64,000 bases of DNA from Ectocarpus siliculosus (taxonomy: Eukaryota > Sar > Phaeophyceae > Ectocarpales > Ectocarpaceae), in contig FN649738.1 of NCBI GenBank assembly GCA_000310025.1, positions 3,026,195 to 3,090,194 on the forward strand. The letters are read 5' to 3'. The translations under genes and the position numbers were made by a program. Each line of letters opens with the position of its first letter. Position 1 is the stretch's first letter. Below, piece after piece: positions 13,198-25,500 of the stretch. Under the pieces are notes generated by a model. It made no database searches and was not told where the DNA came from. It was given only the letters and a program-made list of their open reading frames with translations.

Positions 13198-16100
13198 TCA
13201 CGCAATCATCAATCGATTCGTGTTAGCTTTGACACCATTCTGCATCGGCCCACCCATCTCCGCAATCACCATTAAGGGTTGGTTTGGGTTGTCTAGGCCG
13301 CCACGGATGCCACCTGCTCTGTTCGATGACATTTTCAACACAACCCTGCAGTCAGGCACACGACACTTAGTTTCGGTTCATCAAAGCGGTGTTCCACCAC
13401 GCGGGCTTGTACACTGTCACCTATAATCCAAGCCCCTGTTCATCGTTGACTAACATCCACTAAGACCTGCTAGATAGTGTGCCAATCTCGCATGATGGCT
13501 GGATCTTGTAACCGCTCTGCTTCGCAACGGGAACGAAGCAAGAAAATTCCGAGTGACGCACGCGCATCTCTTTGGAAAGATCCCGGCAGAGAACATGATG
13601 GTGTAAAAACAACGAGCATCCTGTCGGCATGGAACGCTTCGCCACTATCTGCTTTTCCTGTGCGATACAGCCGCATTCACGGCGATTGTGAAAGAGCTGT
13701 ATCAATCAGAAGACAAGAAACGCCGAAGGTGAACTGTCCATTCGGTTCACTACACGATAGCTTTACGACAACATAGTACATCATACCTGGCTCTTCGAAT
13801 CGGTTGTCGCTGATGTCGAGCTCGGTGAGGTTGGTCAGCTTTGAAAGCGCTTCTACAGGAATAGGACCTGCGCCGGACGCAGCCACCGGCCGAAGAAATA
13901 ACGAAATCAAGCCAATCTATCCCGCGTAGTTGCACTCCTGTCGTCGTCACGTGTGGGCACAGGCTCTACAAGGGAATGGGCATTGACCCATGCTTACTGC
14001 TCGGACGAACTCGCCCACAGAGGTGTTTATGTCTGACCACCGGGCTTTGAATCCCGTCTCCACATTTGATAAGGGCGCGCAAGAACGAATGCTGGAAGTG
14101 TGGCTGGCGGGTCGATTATTACCGAGACGGCACGTAGCTTCTTGTCTGATGTCGACGGCCACGCCCGTGGTCAAAGCAACAACAGCATACCGAACAGCAT
14201 ACACCGAACCACGTGAAGGACGAAGACACTTAGGCGGTAACGAATGTTCTTGGTTCTTACCTGAGAGCTCGTTGTTAAAGAAGGACAGTTCCTTAAGCTT
14301 CACCAGCCGGCTCAATTGTGGCGGAATGCTACCTGCGACCAAGGAGGGGACCGAAGCCGAGAAAAAAGCATTCCAATTGAATTCCCTCACCAACCTACCG
14401 TTGCCAGTCGTATGTAGCAACGGCAGAAAGTTAGAATAAAAAAACAAGGACAACCATCGGAAAAACCGCGACCTTGTTTCTTGCGGTAGAGCATACTTTG
14501 GCACGTGGCGAAGGTACCAACAGAAACAGGTTCTTCGTAGGTTCAACAAGTAAGCATGCAACGATCGCTTCCCATTCAAAGCAAAGCAGCAGCGTTTCAG
14601 TGGTCATGGTCTACAAACGTAGAATGTACCTGCGGGTACAGTAACAACCGCGAAAACGGTGCAGGGTAGTGACACCGCAAGACTTGCTCCTCGGCAGTTA
14701 CTCGCGCGTTTTGTTGGTTGATTTTTGGATTTTTGGGATCCCACCCCTCATTCCGTCCAAGTTTATCTTGTGGCCAGGGGTCGTACTGTCAAGAATCATG
14801 GGTAACGCTTCCCGACTGATTCGAATACTGTCGAAATACCTAAAACCGCGAAGAGCAAAAGTCACCTGTAAGACGACTCTTGCGAATGAACAGCTTCGTG
14901 AGATTCGTCAAGTTTGCCAGTGTCGCCGGCAGGGCTCCTGCACGATGAGAAAAGCACGTCGGAAACCCATGATGGTGCGAAGAGGGTGGGAACAGATTGT
15001 CGGCAGTACGAATCGCAGGGTTTAGCTCGATAACGCCTCCTATTATCCGCGGGCAGAGCAGCGTGGCCATCGCGCCGCGGCAACCACGCGCTTCAATTAT
15101 TGACACACCATCCCAATCAACGCTGGTGGCATTTCGCCGAATACAGCGGGCATCACACCGCCTGAACCGGGAAAGCTTCCGTTTCCAGGCAATTCTACTC
15201 ACCGTCGATGCGATTGCTGGAAAGAATCAGCCTTTCCAGGTTCGTTCTCGTCCCCAGTGTGTCCGGGATAGGACCTTCATGGCGGAAGAACCAAGCGCAC
15301 ACAAACGAATTAGAAACCCAGGGTGGCGAGCCAACAATCAGGGCGCACTCGAACTTAAGGTTTCGGTATTCATAGAGTAAGACGGTCTTGATCAATGTAG
15401 CTTTCACTCTGAGGAGATGTAGCAAGCCGTCGACTTCTATTTACCTTCGTCCTTTCGTACCACCATCGTCTCACCCGTGAGCTCGTTGTTCCAGAGATCC
15501 AGGAGCTTGAGAGAGGCAGGCACGACCGATGCTGACGGAACCGGTCCTATTGATAGCAGGATTCAAGAAACTGAGGAGTATTAAAAGAATATCGAATCTG
15601 TTTGGCGGTCTCCTTTTCAAATCTCTTTCATCTGGCTCTGCCCACCATTTGCAAGAATCCGCACGAAGTTGCATCGGCAGCTCAGTCGGTCAATGTCGAG
15701 CCTTTGACGCAGTCTAAGGTGCAGCACAACTACTCCCTACGGCAAACGTTAAACCGACCCGCAATGGTACGCCAGGATACAGCTGGTGGGACAAGCTTTG
15801 TTGTTCGGATCAAATACCAGAAGTGTTCACTCACCAGAGAGTTTATTTTGCTGTAGGTGTAGCCCCACAAGGGAGGGCATTTCGCCGAGTCGAGCCGGTA
15901 TCGGCCCTGGTCAACAAAATCATCGCGTGGTGGCGTTGATGCTAGTGTAGGCAGAAATGACTCGGGAACCCGGCCGTTGTTTACTTGATACCCGGATCCA
16001 TCCCGCCTAGGATTTGTACCGCAACGACCACGATGTTCTCAGGTCCCAAACAGGTCTTCGATCCCTGCCGCAACAACAATGCTGACATCTCCGTGGACCG

Positions 16101-18564
16101 ACCGCTAGCGGAGGCAACGCCTCTGGAGAAGCACCCAAACTGTGCTCTACAAAACTAGCTCATGCTTCCCTGCCCGCGGTACGTAGCGGTGACGTCACGA
16201 GGCGAACGCTATTCGTTTGGCGCACGTTACACAGCCACCAAATACTTGCTACCCGTACCCGGTTGAGGTCCTGACGGTATCGATAGAGAATGCGCGGACC
16301 CGGTGCTTGCTCATTCGGATCATTGTAGTCGCGCTCACCATTGAGGCTGTTGTTGTTCAGCATCAGAGTCTGTAGGCGAGCAAGCTGGATCAATTCGTTG
16401 GGGATGCCACCTGCCGGCATTCGCAAACGAGCACGAGATTGACGTGCCATTTTCGCATCCCACCACAACACGAAATCGCCTCCTTACAGAACACAGCACC
16501 GGGGTACTGTTAAATCTCACACTGCCCACCTATCAATCACCCGAATCGTACTGGACCCACGTTTTTGCCCCACGCATCATCACGGGCGCAACTTCGACAT
16601 GACGACCTCGGTTTCCATCTATGCAAACAGGCCGCAAGCATGAAGGCGGAGAAACCTGAGGACGGGTGTATTCGAGGTCGTGTTCACCTCCAAACGCGTG
16701 TTCCCTCCAGTTATTTCTGCTCCAACGGCATTTTGTTGATTTTTCGGTTCTCGATTTCATGTCATGACACATGCCATGTTGCCACCCACGCATATCTTCG
16801 CACTCCCCTCGACAGATGTGGCAACAACTTATGTGCAAGAAATAAATCCGAAAATGTTTGGTGTGTTCTCCTCTGGTGGCTGAGCTCCAAATCAATGCAC
16901 ACCATCTCGCGTGTCGCAAGGTCCCCCCGTACAAAACCCGGGTTGACAGGGCTAAAAACCCGGGATACATCAATACTCACACCTTAACGCATGTACCCTA
17001 CCGCAAAAATATTTACCCGGGCAAGTAGGAATTCAACAGCCTCTATTTTTCTGCCTCTTTGCGCATATCTTTCACCAAAGACCCGGACTGCACTCTACCC
17101 GCGGCGAAGCGTATCCAACGCGATGGCAAGCCTTGACAAGCTCAGGTCGGGAAAAAAACGCATACGTACCTAGCTGAACACTTTCATCAACAGAAGCCGT
17201 CCTCGAACACACAACTCTGCTGTTGTGGACCAACAAAACAGTCAATTGTTGTATCTGACTCATGTTGAGGAAGCAACAGGGAATCTCAGTTGCCAGAAAG
17301 AACAGTTTCATGAGCGAGCCACTCACCGGTGAGGTTGTTCCGAGATAGGTTCAGGGTCTCCAGGTTGGCCAATTCGCCTAGTTCCAGCGGGATGGAGCCT
17401 GGACGTTATGTAGAAAAACGAACAAGTTGAGTTGACACGGATAGCCTCGGTAAGGCTTTATGCCCTGAGGCACAAGAGTCGGAATGAAGCTCGTGGGCGT
17501 TCACGACGATTCTCCATGTATATTGTAAGATAACCACGACCAACTCCCCACCGCAGAGCTCGATCACAAAACACCACCAACCTGAAAGGTTTTGTCTCTG
17601 AATGCAGAGAGTCACCAGCTCCTTCGCCGCACCGAGCCCCTTCGGGATTCGACCTGGGATAGGGATCAATCATACTCATCAGTCAAGCTCGGATCAGGTG
17701 TGAACTGTACCCTTTTTATGGCATGTGCATGCATATCTGTGAACTCATCTCACCTTCCAGAAACGGAAACGAATGGTCGCTTTCCTCCGAAATGAACTCG
17801 ATCTTCGACAACTGTAACTGATCCGCCCACCAGTGGTGGTCGCGAGCTACCTCCCAGGCCATCCTCATAGACTCGGGCTCATCCGCGTTGGCGCTTGAAA
17901 TCAACGGAGCGAGCACCTCAGCCTCCTGTTTCTTTCCCAGCAGTGCGTTCTTCAGCTCAATCACAGACTCCACCCTCCCCTTGGCCGTGGCCGCCATGTG
18001 GAACATCCTAGGTAAATCGTCCTCTTCGAGGCTGGCGAGAGCCTCGGCCGCCTTGGCCAAGAACGAGAACACCGACGCGGCGATGTTCATGGCTCCAGCC
18101 ACCGTGGTGAAGCCTGTCGTCATGCCGGTGATGGCCAGCTGCGGCAAGTCCTCCAGAACGACGTTTAGTAAGGGCCACGAAAAGTAGCGCCCAGCGCGCC
18201 CCGTGGTATCGGGGCAGGCCCCGTTCCTAAGCCATCCTGGGCAGTCCGTGGCCAACAGCACCCACGTGAGCGTCCCGAAGAGTGTGAAGAACAGGGACGC
18301 TTCTTTGAGCCCCTCGAACGATGCATCGTTCTGGACCTCGTCGGAGAAATAGAAGAACCAGTCTGTCACGACGTCAATATCGGCGGCAATCGAGCTAAGG
18401 GCCAGCGAGGAAGAAACCGTGTCCCTCGTCAAGCGTGCCTTGAGCTCTGGAACTTCCCACTTCCTGCGTGGGGTTCCGACAGCGGCGGTCTCCGCACGGC
18501 AGAAAACGTCGCACTGCCCGCCATTCTTCTTGTACAGGAACGCAAGGTAGAGGAGGCGAAGCAT
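13198..18564 (-). CDS. Multi-pass membrane protein with nine single-exon LRRs (membrane-LRR gene 1)
   Basis: Exon 1 (17754-18564) encodes 270 residues and a phase-1 donor. Segments of about 91-106 and 152-172 are strongly hydrophobic. Conserved signatures are DIDVVTDWFF (62-71) and LLNVVLEDLPQLAIT (132-146). The D-x-x-x-DW and ED-x-PQL motifs recall the XK-related (XKR) membrane family, which is inference. Exons 2-10 each encode one LRR of the plant-type GxIPxxLGxLxxLxxLxLxxNxLxG pattern: 17582-17653, 17327-17398, 16339-16410, 15835-15906, 15475-15546, 15203-15274, 14866-14937, 14261-14332 (72 nt each) and 13787-13867 (81 nt). All introns are phase 1. A possible terminal exon is 13198-13313, after a CAG acceptor and ending in TGA; this is weak. 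With it the product is about 527 aa. There is no kinase, ROCO-GTPase or NB-ARC domain. The gene is paralogous to the one at 50997-55060. Confidence 0.83.
13787..17653 (-). repeat. Array of nine single-LRR exons, gene 1
   Basis: Nine exons, eight of exactly 72 nt and the last of 81 nt, each begin and end inside a glycine codon (G|GN). Each encodes one 24-residue repeat such as GSIPLELGELANLETLNLSR followed by NNLTG. They are separated by introns of about 180-920 bases. Because lengths are multiples of three and phases identical, exons can be skipped, duplicated or exchanged without a frameshift. The last repeat is extended by three residues (DNRFEEPG). Confidence 0.88.
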
Positions 18565-21388
18565 ATTGGAGAGATGGCGCAGTCCACTTCCTGTTCGTTA
18601 GGAAAAAGGGTCTATTGTATATATGAACAATATTTTTCGCTGTTGCCTTGGCTGATGTTGCACAGTATAATCGAATAGCACATGTCTCGCCTAAAATAAC
18701 GGCAACGTACCTGCTCGGCCTGCTCAATAACCCGCAAATATCATTGTTTGACGACGTATTTCTCTAGGCAGCATCGACCGCGCCGGGATTATATGACCAG
18801 TTCTGGGTGATACCTTTCCGGGTACACCAGTAACCAGCATCGGTTGCACTGGAAGGTCGAGATGCCAGCGGGAGTTGTACCCGATAGAGTTTTTTTTAGA
18901 AAGGTTTCTCCAGTGGGTAAATACGATGATGGTGTTTTGGCCAATCAGCTGGCTGCCTTGGAGTGCATGCTGTGTTGATTTCTACTGTTAGTTTTTCGCT
19001 AAATGGTGATAAATCGCCCGGGTTGCCGTTTCTGGTTACTGAGAGACGAGGGAGAATGCCGATATGGCGATTACTCGACGCGATGATTCCCGGTTTCGAA
19101 AGCCTAGCGGCCCCGAGAGGAGATGGAACGATGGAACCATGGTGCCCCGCAGAATGTGAAAATACCCCCAGGGGAGGAGCAACCAAGCTGGAGCATGCTA
19201 TTGTATAGCTGATAAGCTGGAGCATGCTATTGTATAGCTGATTCGCTTGCATGCAGCATGTAGAACACGTTGGCTGTACGGCCTAAGATATAACAATACC
19301 AAAATGCCAAATCGTCCACATCACGTCTATATACCGATGCCCTGATCTTTCACGTTCGCGTCCCTGTTGGCGTTGCATGCAGGTTTGAAATAATAGCGGC
19401 AAAGTACGTCCATGCTCATGATCGCTGAAAACCGGCAGCAACTCCTTCGTCCGTGTACTGGGTCTCCGGCATCTAAATAGACGATACACCACACCATAAT
19501 TTCTATGAGTTGCTGGTGACTCCCCAAATCGAGCATGAATCTCGAGTCGAGAAAGCCCGCACCTGAATAGCGCCAGCTGGGTGAGGTGTCAGACAGATGG
19601 AGCAGGGAGGTGCGGCAAACAGGGCGAGGATTGTTGCACATCTCCGGAGATTTACAGCTGCGTACCGTCGCGCGTCATGAGATGTAAAAAAAAAATGTGG
19701 GCATATGCATACAGTTAGTACTCGAGTATCCAGCCAATGTTCACAGCAGTCCAATCACCCTGACCCTCCAAGACCCTTACAAGACCACAACGCCACTGCA
19801 ACACCTGTGCTAGAGTACATTGGCTGCTTAGGACGTGGCACTCTTGAAAACTATGGTAAGTGGCGAGTGCCAAGATCTGCCCAGCCCTCCGGGTTGCCAT
19901 ACATACATCATCGCGAGACTCGGCGCGTGTTCAACCACAGGCATCATGTTTATTGATTGTTCTCGTACAGCGATGATAAACCCCGGCTAAATGACGACCA
20001 CAGCAGTACTGCCGTAGACGACAGACACATGCATAGGGAGTTGCGATGGGACATGCAATGATTCGTACCACGCCCCATCACTGCTGTATGTGCGTATGTA
20101 CTTGTACAGTCCTTTGCGAACATCGTCATCATCAGATTTTTGTCTTGTCTCTGCGCGTTGGCGTCAACACGCCATCCTTATTTTTTTCCATATATACTCC
20201 GTAGTACAATGTATAGTAAGGGGGCATTCGTCGACATACGTCATCTGCCGTGATTTGCCATATATATGCACAATCACAAAAAAGAGTGCACCACAACGTG
20301 TCACATGCCCAGGCGGTCAGTGGGTAACGTCGTAAATCTGCATGCTACCACAGTAGCAGTAGTCCCAGGTGCAGTGGGTTCGAATCTCTCTCTCGGGAGT
20401 GAACAAGTGCAATACTATGCTTGTGGGAGTACTGCGGTAAGTAAATACCTGCTTTAGTTCAAAATTCCAAAATTCGTGAGTACCCGCACACACCGGCCGG
20501 TCGCAAGTAGTCGCAAGGAGCCCGTTGATGTACTTGTACTGCTTTAGGAAAGAATTCGTGTTCAGTGCGCGTTTTTTTTTCCCGGTGTACAGCAGTATAG
20601 GAAGTAATGTGTCATCTGATCTTCCCGTTGCCAAAACCCAGAAATTTAGCCGTGTAGATTACGTAACCACCTACACCCACCTACACATATGCATATTATC
20701 AACAGGGACAACCCCATGCACATACGGCAGTGTAATGTTAGTGGTTCCCTGTACAATATAAGGCCGCATAGATAATGCCGGGCCTGGGATTTTGACATGT
20801 GCATGCGTCTTATGAGGGCACCCAGCCTTGAAGAATACCCCCTGTGTACAAGGCCGGTGAGGCCGGTGCCGACAATATATACTACTTAAAGTATTATTGA
20901 AGCCTAAGAGAGTTCCTTGTGGGGTTGTGCAACCCAATATTCAAGCTATGCATACTACTTCTGTAGTTCGCCGCAAAAAATCATGATGACAACTTAGTCA
21001 AGCTCGTTACTGGACCCCAGGATGGAGGAAAAAGGTAGCTAGGGGGAAAGATTTAGAAAGAGCAGGGCGGTGCCACAAGTGGTCCGTCCGCTCTCCAAGT
21101 TGCATGTAGAAGATCCGTATGCATATATCCGTGTATCCGTCAGAGTGGTCTCCCGAGTTCCCATGTTTCCCATGGTCCTCGGAACGATTCTCACAATAGT
21201 CCTGTCTATGATAGAAGGATCGATTCTTCCTTCGCCTTGAATGTGTTGCGCATGGAACAGATCGTTGTTGACAACGTCATGAGAATAGGTGTTGATAGTA
21301 TGTATTTGTATCCTGTTTGTTTCACCGTACGCCCTTTTGCTGCTCTCCCCAATTCGTTCCGCCGTGTGGATAAACTTCGTTCCCCGAA
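18565..21388. other. Intergenic, promoter side of two divergent genes
   Basis: This lies upstream of membrane-LRR gene 1 (minus) and the V-x-LIP...WW gene (plus). It holds a perfect 29-bp tandem duplication at 19185-19242, several TATGCATA and GTACTTGTAC palindrome-like words, and an isolated tRNA B-box-like sequence (GGTTCGAATC at 20377-20386) without a foldable tRNA. No protein gene is supported. Confidence 0.5.
19185..19242. repeat. 29-bp perfect tandem duplication
   Basis: Two adjacent identical 29-base units, 19185-19213 and 19214-19242, each begin AAGCTGGAGCATGCTATTG. The absence of any difference suggests a recent duplication. They lie about 0.6 kb upstream of the start of membrane-LRR gene 1. 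Confidence 0.9.
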
Positions 21389-22545
21389 ATGCGTCAGGCG
21401 GTAGTACTGCACTGCCCTACGGCTGCGACGATGAACGCGACGCACTCGACTAATTTCCACCACAAGCACCACCAACATCGTGCTGGAACGATGTTCTTCG
21501 AAGCTTCTGCTCCAGGCGTGAATGCCGCCGCAGACACGGCACCAACAATAGAAGTGGTAGAACCAGTAGCAGTAGCAGCAGCAGCGGCAGCAGCAGCAAC
21601 GGCTTCATCAGCGGCAGCCGCGTTGGCGGCGTTAGTCCTCCAAGTTTCGACGAAGGACAGTAGTAGCTCTGCTGGCGCAACTGAAGCTGCAGTGATTGGT
21701 CTAAACGCCACCAACGACGACATCATCAAAAGTAGCAGCAGCAACAACAACGTCAACGGCGATGGCGGCGAGGACAACGCCGATGCCGATACCGATACCG
21801 CAACTGAGAGGGGGCTGGAGAAACGTTCCGTAGCTAAGACCAGCAGCAGAGACAGCAGCGTCGTCATTGGTAACAGATGGACGAGGAGAAAGAGAGCCGT
21901 CAGGTTCTGCACTGTGCTCAAGGTTTACCTCATTCCACGCGCGAAGGACTACAGCGAGAGGTACGATATTGCTCGCGATACGCCGGTTATCCATACGTTT
22001 TCGCTCATTTGCCGGCCGTTCTTTTGTATTGCTAGGGGCAGCCGCCCGCCCGACCGGTGGGTGGAGCGGCCAATCCGCGTCCTTGATCGCGGACAAGCCG
22101 GGAGTGCATTTGCCATTCGACACGCTTGCGCAGAGTTTTGCTAAATCGTCTCTTTCCCCGGACCTCGCTTTCCGATCCCAGTGACGCCAGCAGATGTTGG
22201 TGGTCAAGGGCACAGCTCGACCGGAACCTCCGCGAGTTTCAGGAGTCTCGCTTGTTGGCGACCGTGGCACCGACGACGAGGAGAGCAAGACGAACGGCAA
22301 CAACGCTGACCACCACCACCACCGCCACCGCCACCACCACCACCACCACCACCACCACCCGTACAACGGCAGCCACCGCACCCAGGAGCGGCTCCGCCGT
22401 ACTCGGTTCCGCCGTCGGTTTCCGGCGCCGACGGCCGAGGGACCGCTACCGGCAGCAGCAGCAGCAGCAGCAGCAGCTGCAGCAGGGGCGGTCGTTCGGT
22501 AGGAGTTTTGTCGGCCCCGGTGGGGTGGATAACACCAGTTGGTGA
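21389..22545 (+). CDS. Low-complexity protein with V-x-LIP...WW module (two exons)
   Basis: Exon 1 is 21389-21960 from an ATG to a phase-2 GTACGA donor. Exon 2 is 22182-22545 after a TCCCAG acceptor, ending at a stop; the joined product is about 311 aa. Residues about 50-90 are Ala-rich, followed by Ser/Asn-rich and acidic stretches. At the splice junction lies the only globular-looking part: RRKRAVRFCTVLKVYLIPRA, then KDYSES, joined to DASRCWWSRAQLDRNLREFQ. The VRF-...-V-x-LIP-x-x-x-DY...WW pattern resembles a short module I associate with stramenopile low-complexity proteins, and RAVRF fits the PP1-docking RVxF consensus; both are inference. The C-terminal half is Thr-rich, Arg-rich and poly-Gln, encoded by CCA and CAG microsatellites. 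A later start at 21431 is possible. The module spanning the junction is the best argument for this intron. Confidence 0.55.
22310..22359. repeat. CCA/CCG microsatellite inside coding exon
   Basis: This near-pure CCA triplet run, with a few CCG units, falls inside exon 2 of the V-x-LIP...WW gene. It is read as poly-Thr there, as poly-Pro/His in other frames, and poly-Trp/Gly on the other strand, which explains several long spurious frames. Confidence 0.85.
22454..22486. repeat. CAG microsatellite inside coding exon
   Basis: A run of CAG units encodes a poly-Gln stretch in exon 2 of the 21389-22545 gene. Similar CAG runs occur at 22637-22672 and in the poly-Q tract near 40556-40590. Confidence 0.8.
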
Positions 22546-25500
22546 ATACAACTAAGCCATGGCGACGCCCAAACCCCAGAGGTAAATTTATGATGGTCGC
22601 TTGGGTACTGATTTTCCGGGCGGGTACATACGGGGGGGCACAGCAGCAGCAGTGGCAGCAGCAGCAACGAAAAGCAATACATGAACTCTGAATATATGGG
22701 CATTTCGGCGGTTTGATAAAGGAGGAGAGGCGAAGAAAGTGTTTTTCTATCTCTTTTCATTATGTTGGCGCCGCGTTATACGACACTGCACCTCGAGCTC
22801 CCCGACCGAATGAAGCACAGCTGGTGTATTTCTGACACATGATCTGGTGTAACGGCAAAGGACGCAGGAGGGTGGGGGATTACAATCGATCGGAGGGAAT
22901 ATGAAAGGGGGATGGTATTTAAACACAAACCGCAGAAAAAGTGGGAGCATGATTGCTTGTTGCCGTTTCGCGTTCAATCCCTGCACCTACTAGCGGAGGG
23001 TTGTGACGAGAACGGGTTGTTTATCTGCCGCCTTGAACGAAGAATCGTCCATGTGTGGAACCATGGGTCTGTCATGGGAATAAAGGTTTTGTTCTTTTCA
23101 ACTTACGTACATTGGCGTAGTGTAAAATACATGTCTTGCTTCCATTGTGGTACTTAAGGTTGTGCAGGTGTGCGTTGGCCTTTTTTGTGTGCGTGTGTGT
23201 TTTGGGTTTGATCGAAGATATTCGATACGGTGGTGGTTGATGCGTTTATTTTGTGTTTTGCGGCCGGAGGTGGGGGCACTCGTGGTTTCGAATGGTTAAA
23301 GGGGAAACTGAGTAGCACTCTGAACGATGTTCTCAAGAATCATAGGCATTTTAGTTCGTACTCTGCTTGGGCTTTATTGGAGCATATATGGCCGGTGGCT
23401 TGAATATTTAATGGCTTGGATGCGCACCCCCTCCTCTTCGTGCTCAGTGCGTTGTGTGTTTTATCTTACGGTAACCTCATGTGGGCTGCTGTCTGGGAGT
23501 ACTCTGTTGGCGTTGAAAGTCTCTCTCCGTTGGCTCTGTCGATTATTTCTACATGGCTGACGGCATGAGAAATGTTTTTCTACCGTACCGTTCGAGTTGA
23601 TTTCCGCGTCGGCCCTATCAAACTTACATATATGGCTGATGGTGTGAGAGTTGTGTTGTGTGATTTCAAATTGTTTTTTACGAGTTGGCCTCCCGTGTGA
23701 CCCGGGCTTACGCGTCCAGAGAAAAAAATCCGAAACGTGTAAAATAGACCACCTTCCGCACTGAATGGGACGATACACACGCATATTTTCACACTGTGTA
23801 CAACGGTGGTTTAAGTGTTGTGCCGCAGATTTCTATCCCCGTCGGCTCTATCATATTGTATGTAACTGATGGAGTAACAGCCTTTGGGGTAGTGTAAGGC
23901 TTTCGGGCGGTTCCTACCCGGCTAGACTCTCGTACTGCATGCGCTCGGGTAGCCATGATTGAAAGTTGGAAAGGGGAGGGTGTCGCACTCATGTGGCAAA
24001 GAGTTCCGTGTTTTATCGTCTTTGATGCAAGACTGATTCACCCCTCTGGTAGAAGCGGTTTTCTATTGAATTGACGAGGGGGTTGAGGGGGTTCGAAAAA
24101 ATTGTCGACGATGTAATGCACCTTGTTTCGATCGAGGCACGTGTCACGTTTCGGAGCTTGTTCTTCGAAATGTGCTTTGTTTTCTTGCTGCTGACCAATT
24201 CCGCACATGTCGGCGCCAAGCAGAAGTGCATGAGTTGCGTGAGCTGGGATGTTTGAGGCTTTATGGGCCTGCGCATGCACGCACGCCTGCGTGCGCTAAG
24301 TATGTTTCATAGGATATACACAGGTAGGTATCATCACCACGTGCAACGCTCGCTCAGAGCAACGACAATGCGTTGTGTCCCCCTAGGCGGGAAAAGTAGA
24401 GGTTGGAGCGAGTCAGCAAGGATAGAAAAAGCCTCGAGTGGCTGTTGAACACATGGACGCGATCGGAGGAAAGGAGATCCATTCTGCTTCTAGAACGCGG
24501 CTGAGGGCAAGGCCATGCGTCTCTCTGTCTCTCTCTCTTGAACGCCTGTAGTTGAGACAAAAACCGAGGAGATGCAAGAGGAGGAAGAAAGGGTATTTAT
24601 TGTTTTGGAGACAACACAGTTGATGGGAAGATCCTGTGTTTGTCTGAAGAAGAGCCGTAAGATGGGGCAGGCTGTAGTTCTTGTCGTGCTATTTGATATT
24701 CTACCGAGTCCTCAATAACTTTGAAGGCTGGTCTTTTCGATTTCATGTCCCGCGTTCGCTTTTTCAAGAAGAAAGCATTTGGTAGTTAGATACTGTATCC
24801 TGTTCATTAGATTACGTTTGCAATAATTCTGAGTGGCAGTGGCGTTTGTTTTTCGGACGGTCGTGAGTAAGTTCCGTTACCAGTCTCCGTATTTGTTCTT
24901 TGTGCGAACGAGGCTGTACAGGAGCAAAAAAGGGAAACAAGCTGTTCTGATCACGCCTCGCTGTAGAGATCCGTTGCCCGCGGAACGACGAGCGTCATCC
25001 ATCGATAAGCTGAAGCAGATGGGACCGGATTTTTCGTTCAAAAGAAAGTGATTGGCAAGAATGTTGGTCGGGAGGAATGGGAAGAGAGGGCGGAGGACAC
25101 CAAAAGAGACCGCAGTGGAACACTGCTGTGTAGGCAAAGGCTGTCCGCAACGCACGTTGGAGGAACAGTCTGGGGGCAGAAGTAAAGGAGAGAAAAGAAG
25201 GGACTATAGGCGTCAAGAGAGAACGCCGTCAAGGGACCGTAGGTAGGGTAGCGAAACCCTGCGACGTGAACGTTCGAACGCGGCAATGGCACCCCTGATG
25301 GAATGCGCGTTTCAGAAGAATTTCGAGTTCCGAGCAGAAACATGGTATATTAGTCGGTAAAGCGGGAAAGGAGGGGTTGTGCAAAGGCATGGTCATGTGG
25401 CGAGGCAGAAAAAAGTAGTATTGAGAGGGGAGCAGCAACCCCTCAGGAAGTTAAGGACGCCTCCTTGAAAAAGGGATCGGCATACTAGACGGACATGGCA

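Noticed and set aside
13787-17653. Regularly spaced short similar sequences that could suggest a CRISPR-like array
   Set aside because: The units are coding LRR exons with splice signals and irregular introns, not identical repeats with uniform spacers.
13198-18564. LRR-ROCO GTPase or NB-ARC receptor
   Set aside because: No GTPase P-loop, COR or NB-ARC motif was found in any frame near either LRR array.
20300-20400. Possible tRNA gene (B-box GGTTCGAATC)
   Set aside because: No acceptor stem or T-stem of adequate pairing could be built and the A box is doubtful; at most a tRNA-derived remnant.
21394-21921. 175-codon Leu/Val/Ala-rich frame on the minus strand, hydrophobic like a membrane protein
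   Set aside because: It is the antisense of the Ala/Ser-rich exon; its hydrophobicity comes from GCA/GCC triplets read in reverse, and the plus-strand frame has the conserved V-x-LIP...WW module.
21701-22381. 226-codon minus-strand frame beginning with Trp/Arg-rich tract
   Set aside because: The composition is produced by the CCA microsatellite on the opposite strand; no splice partner or domain.
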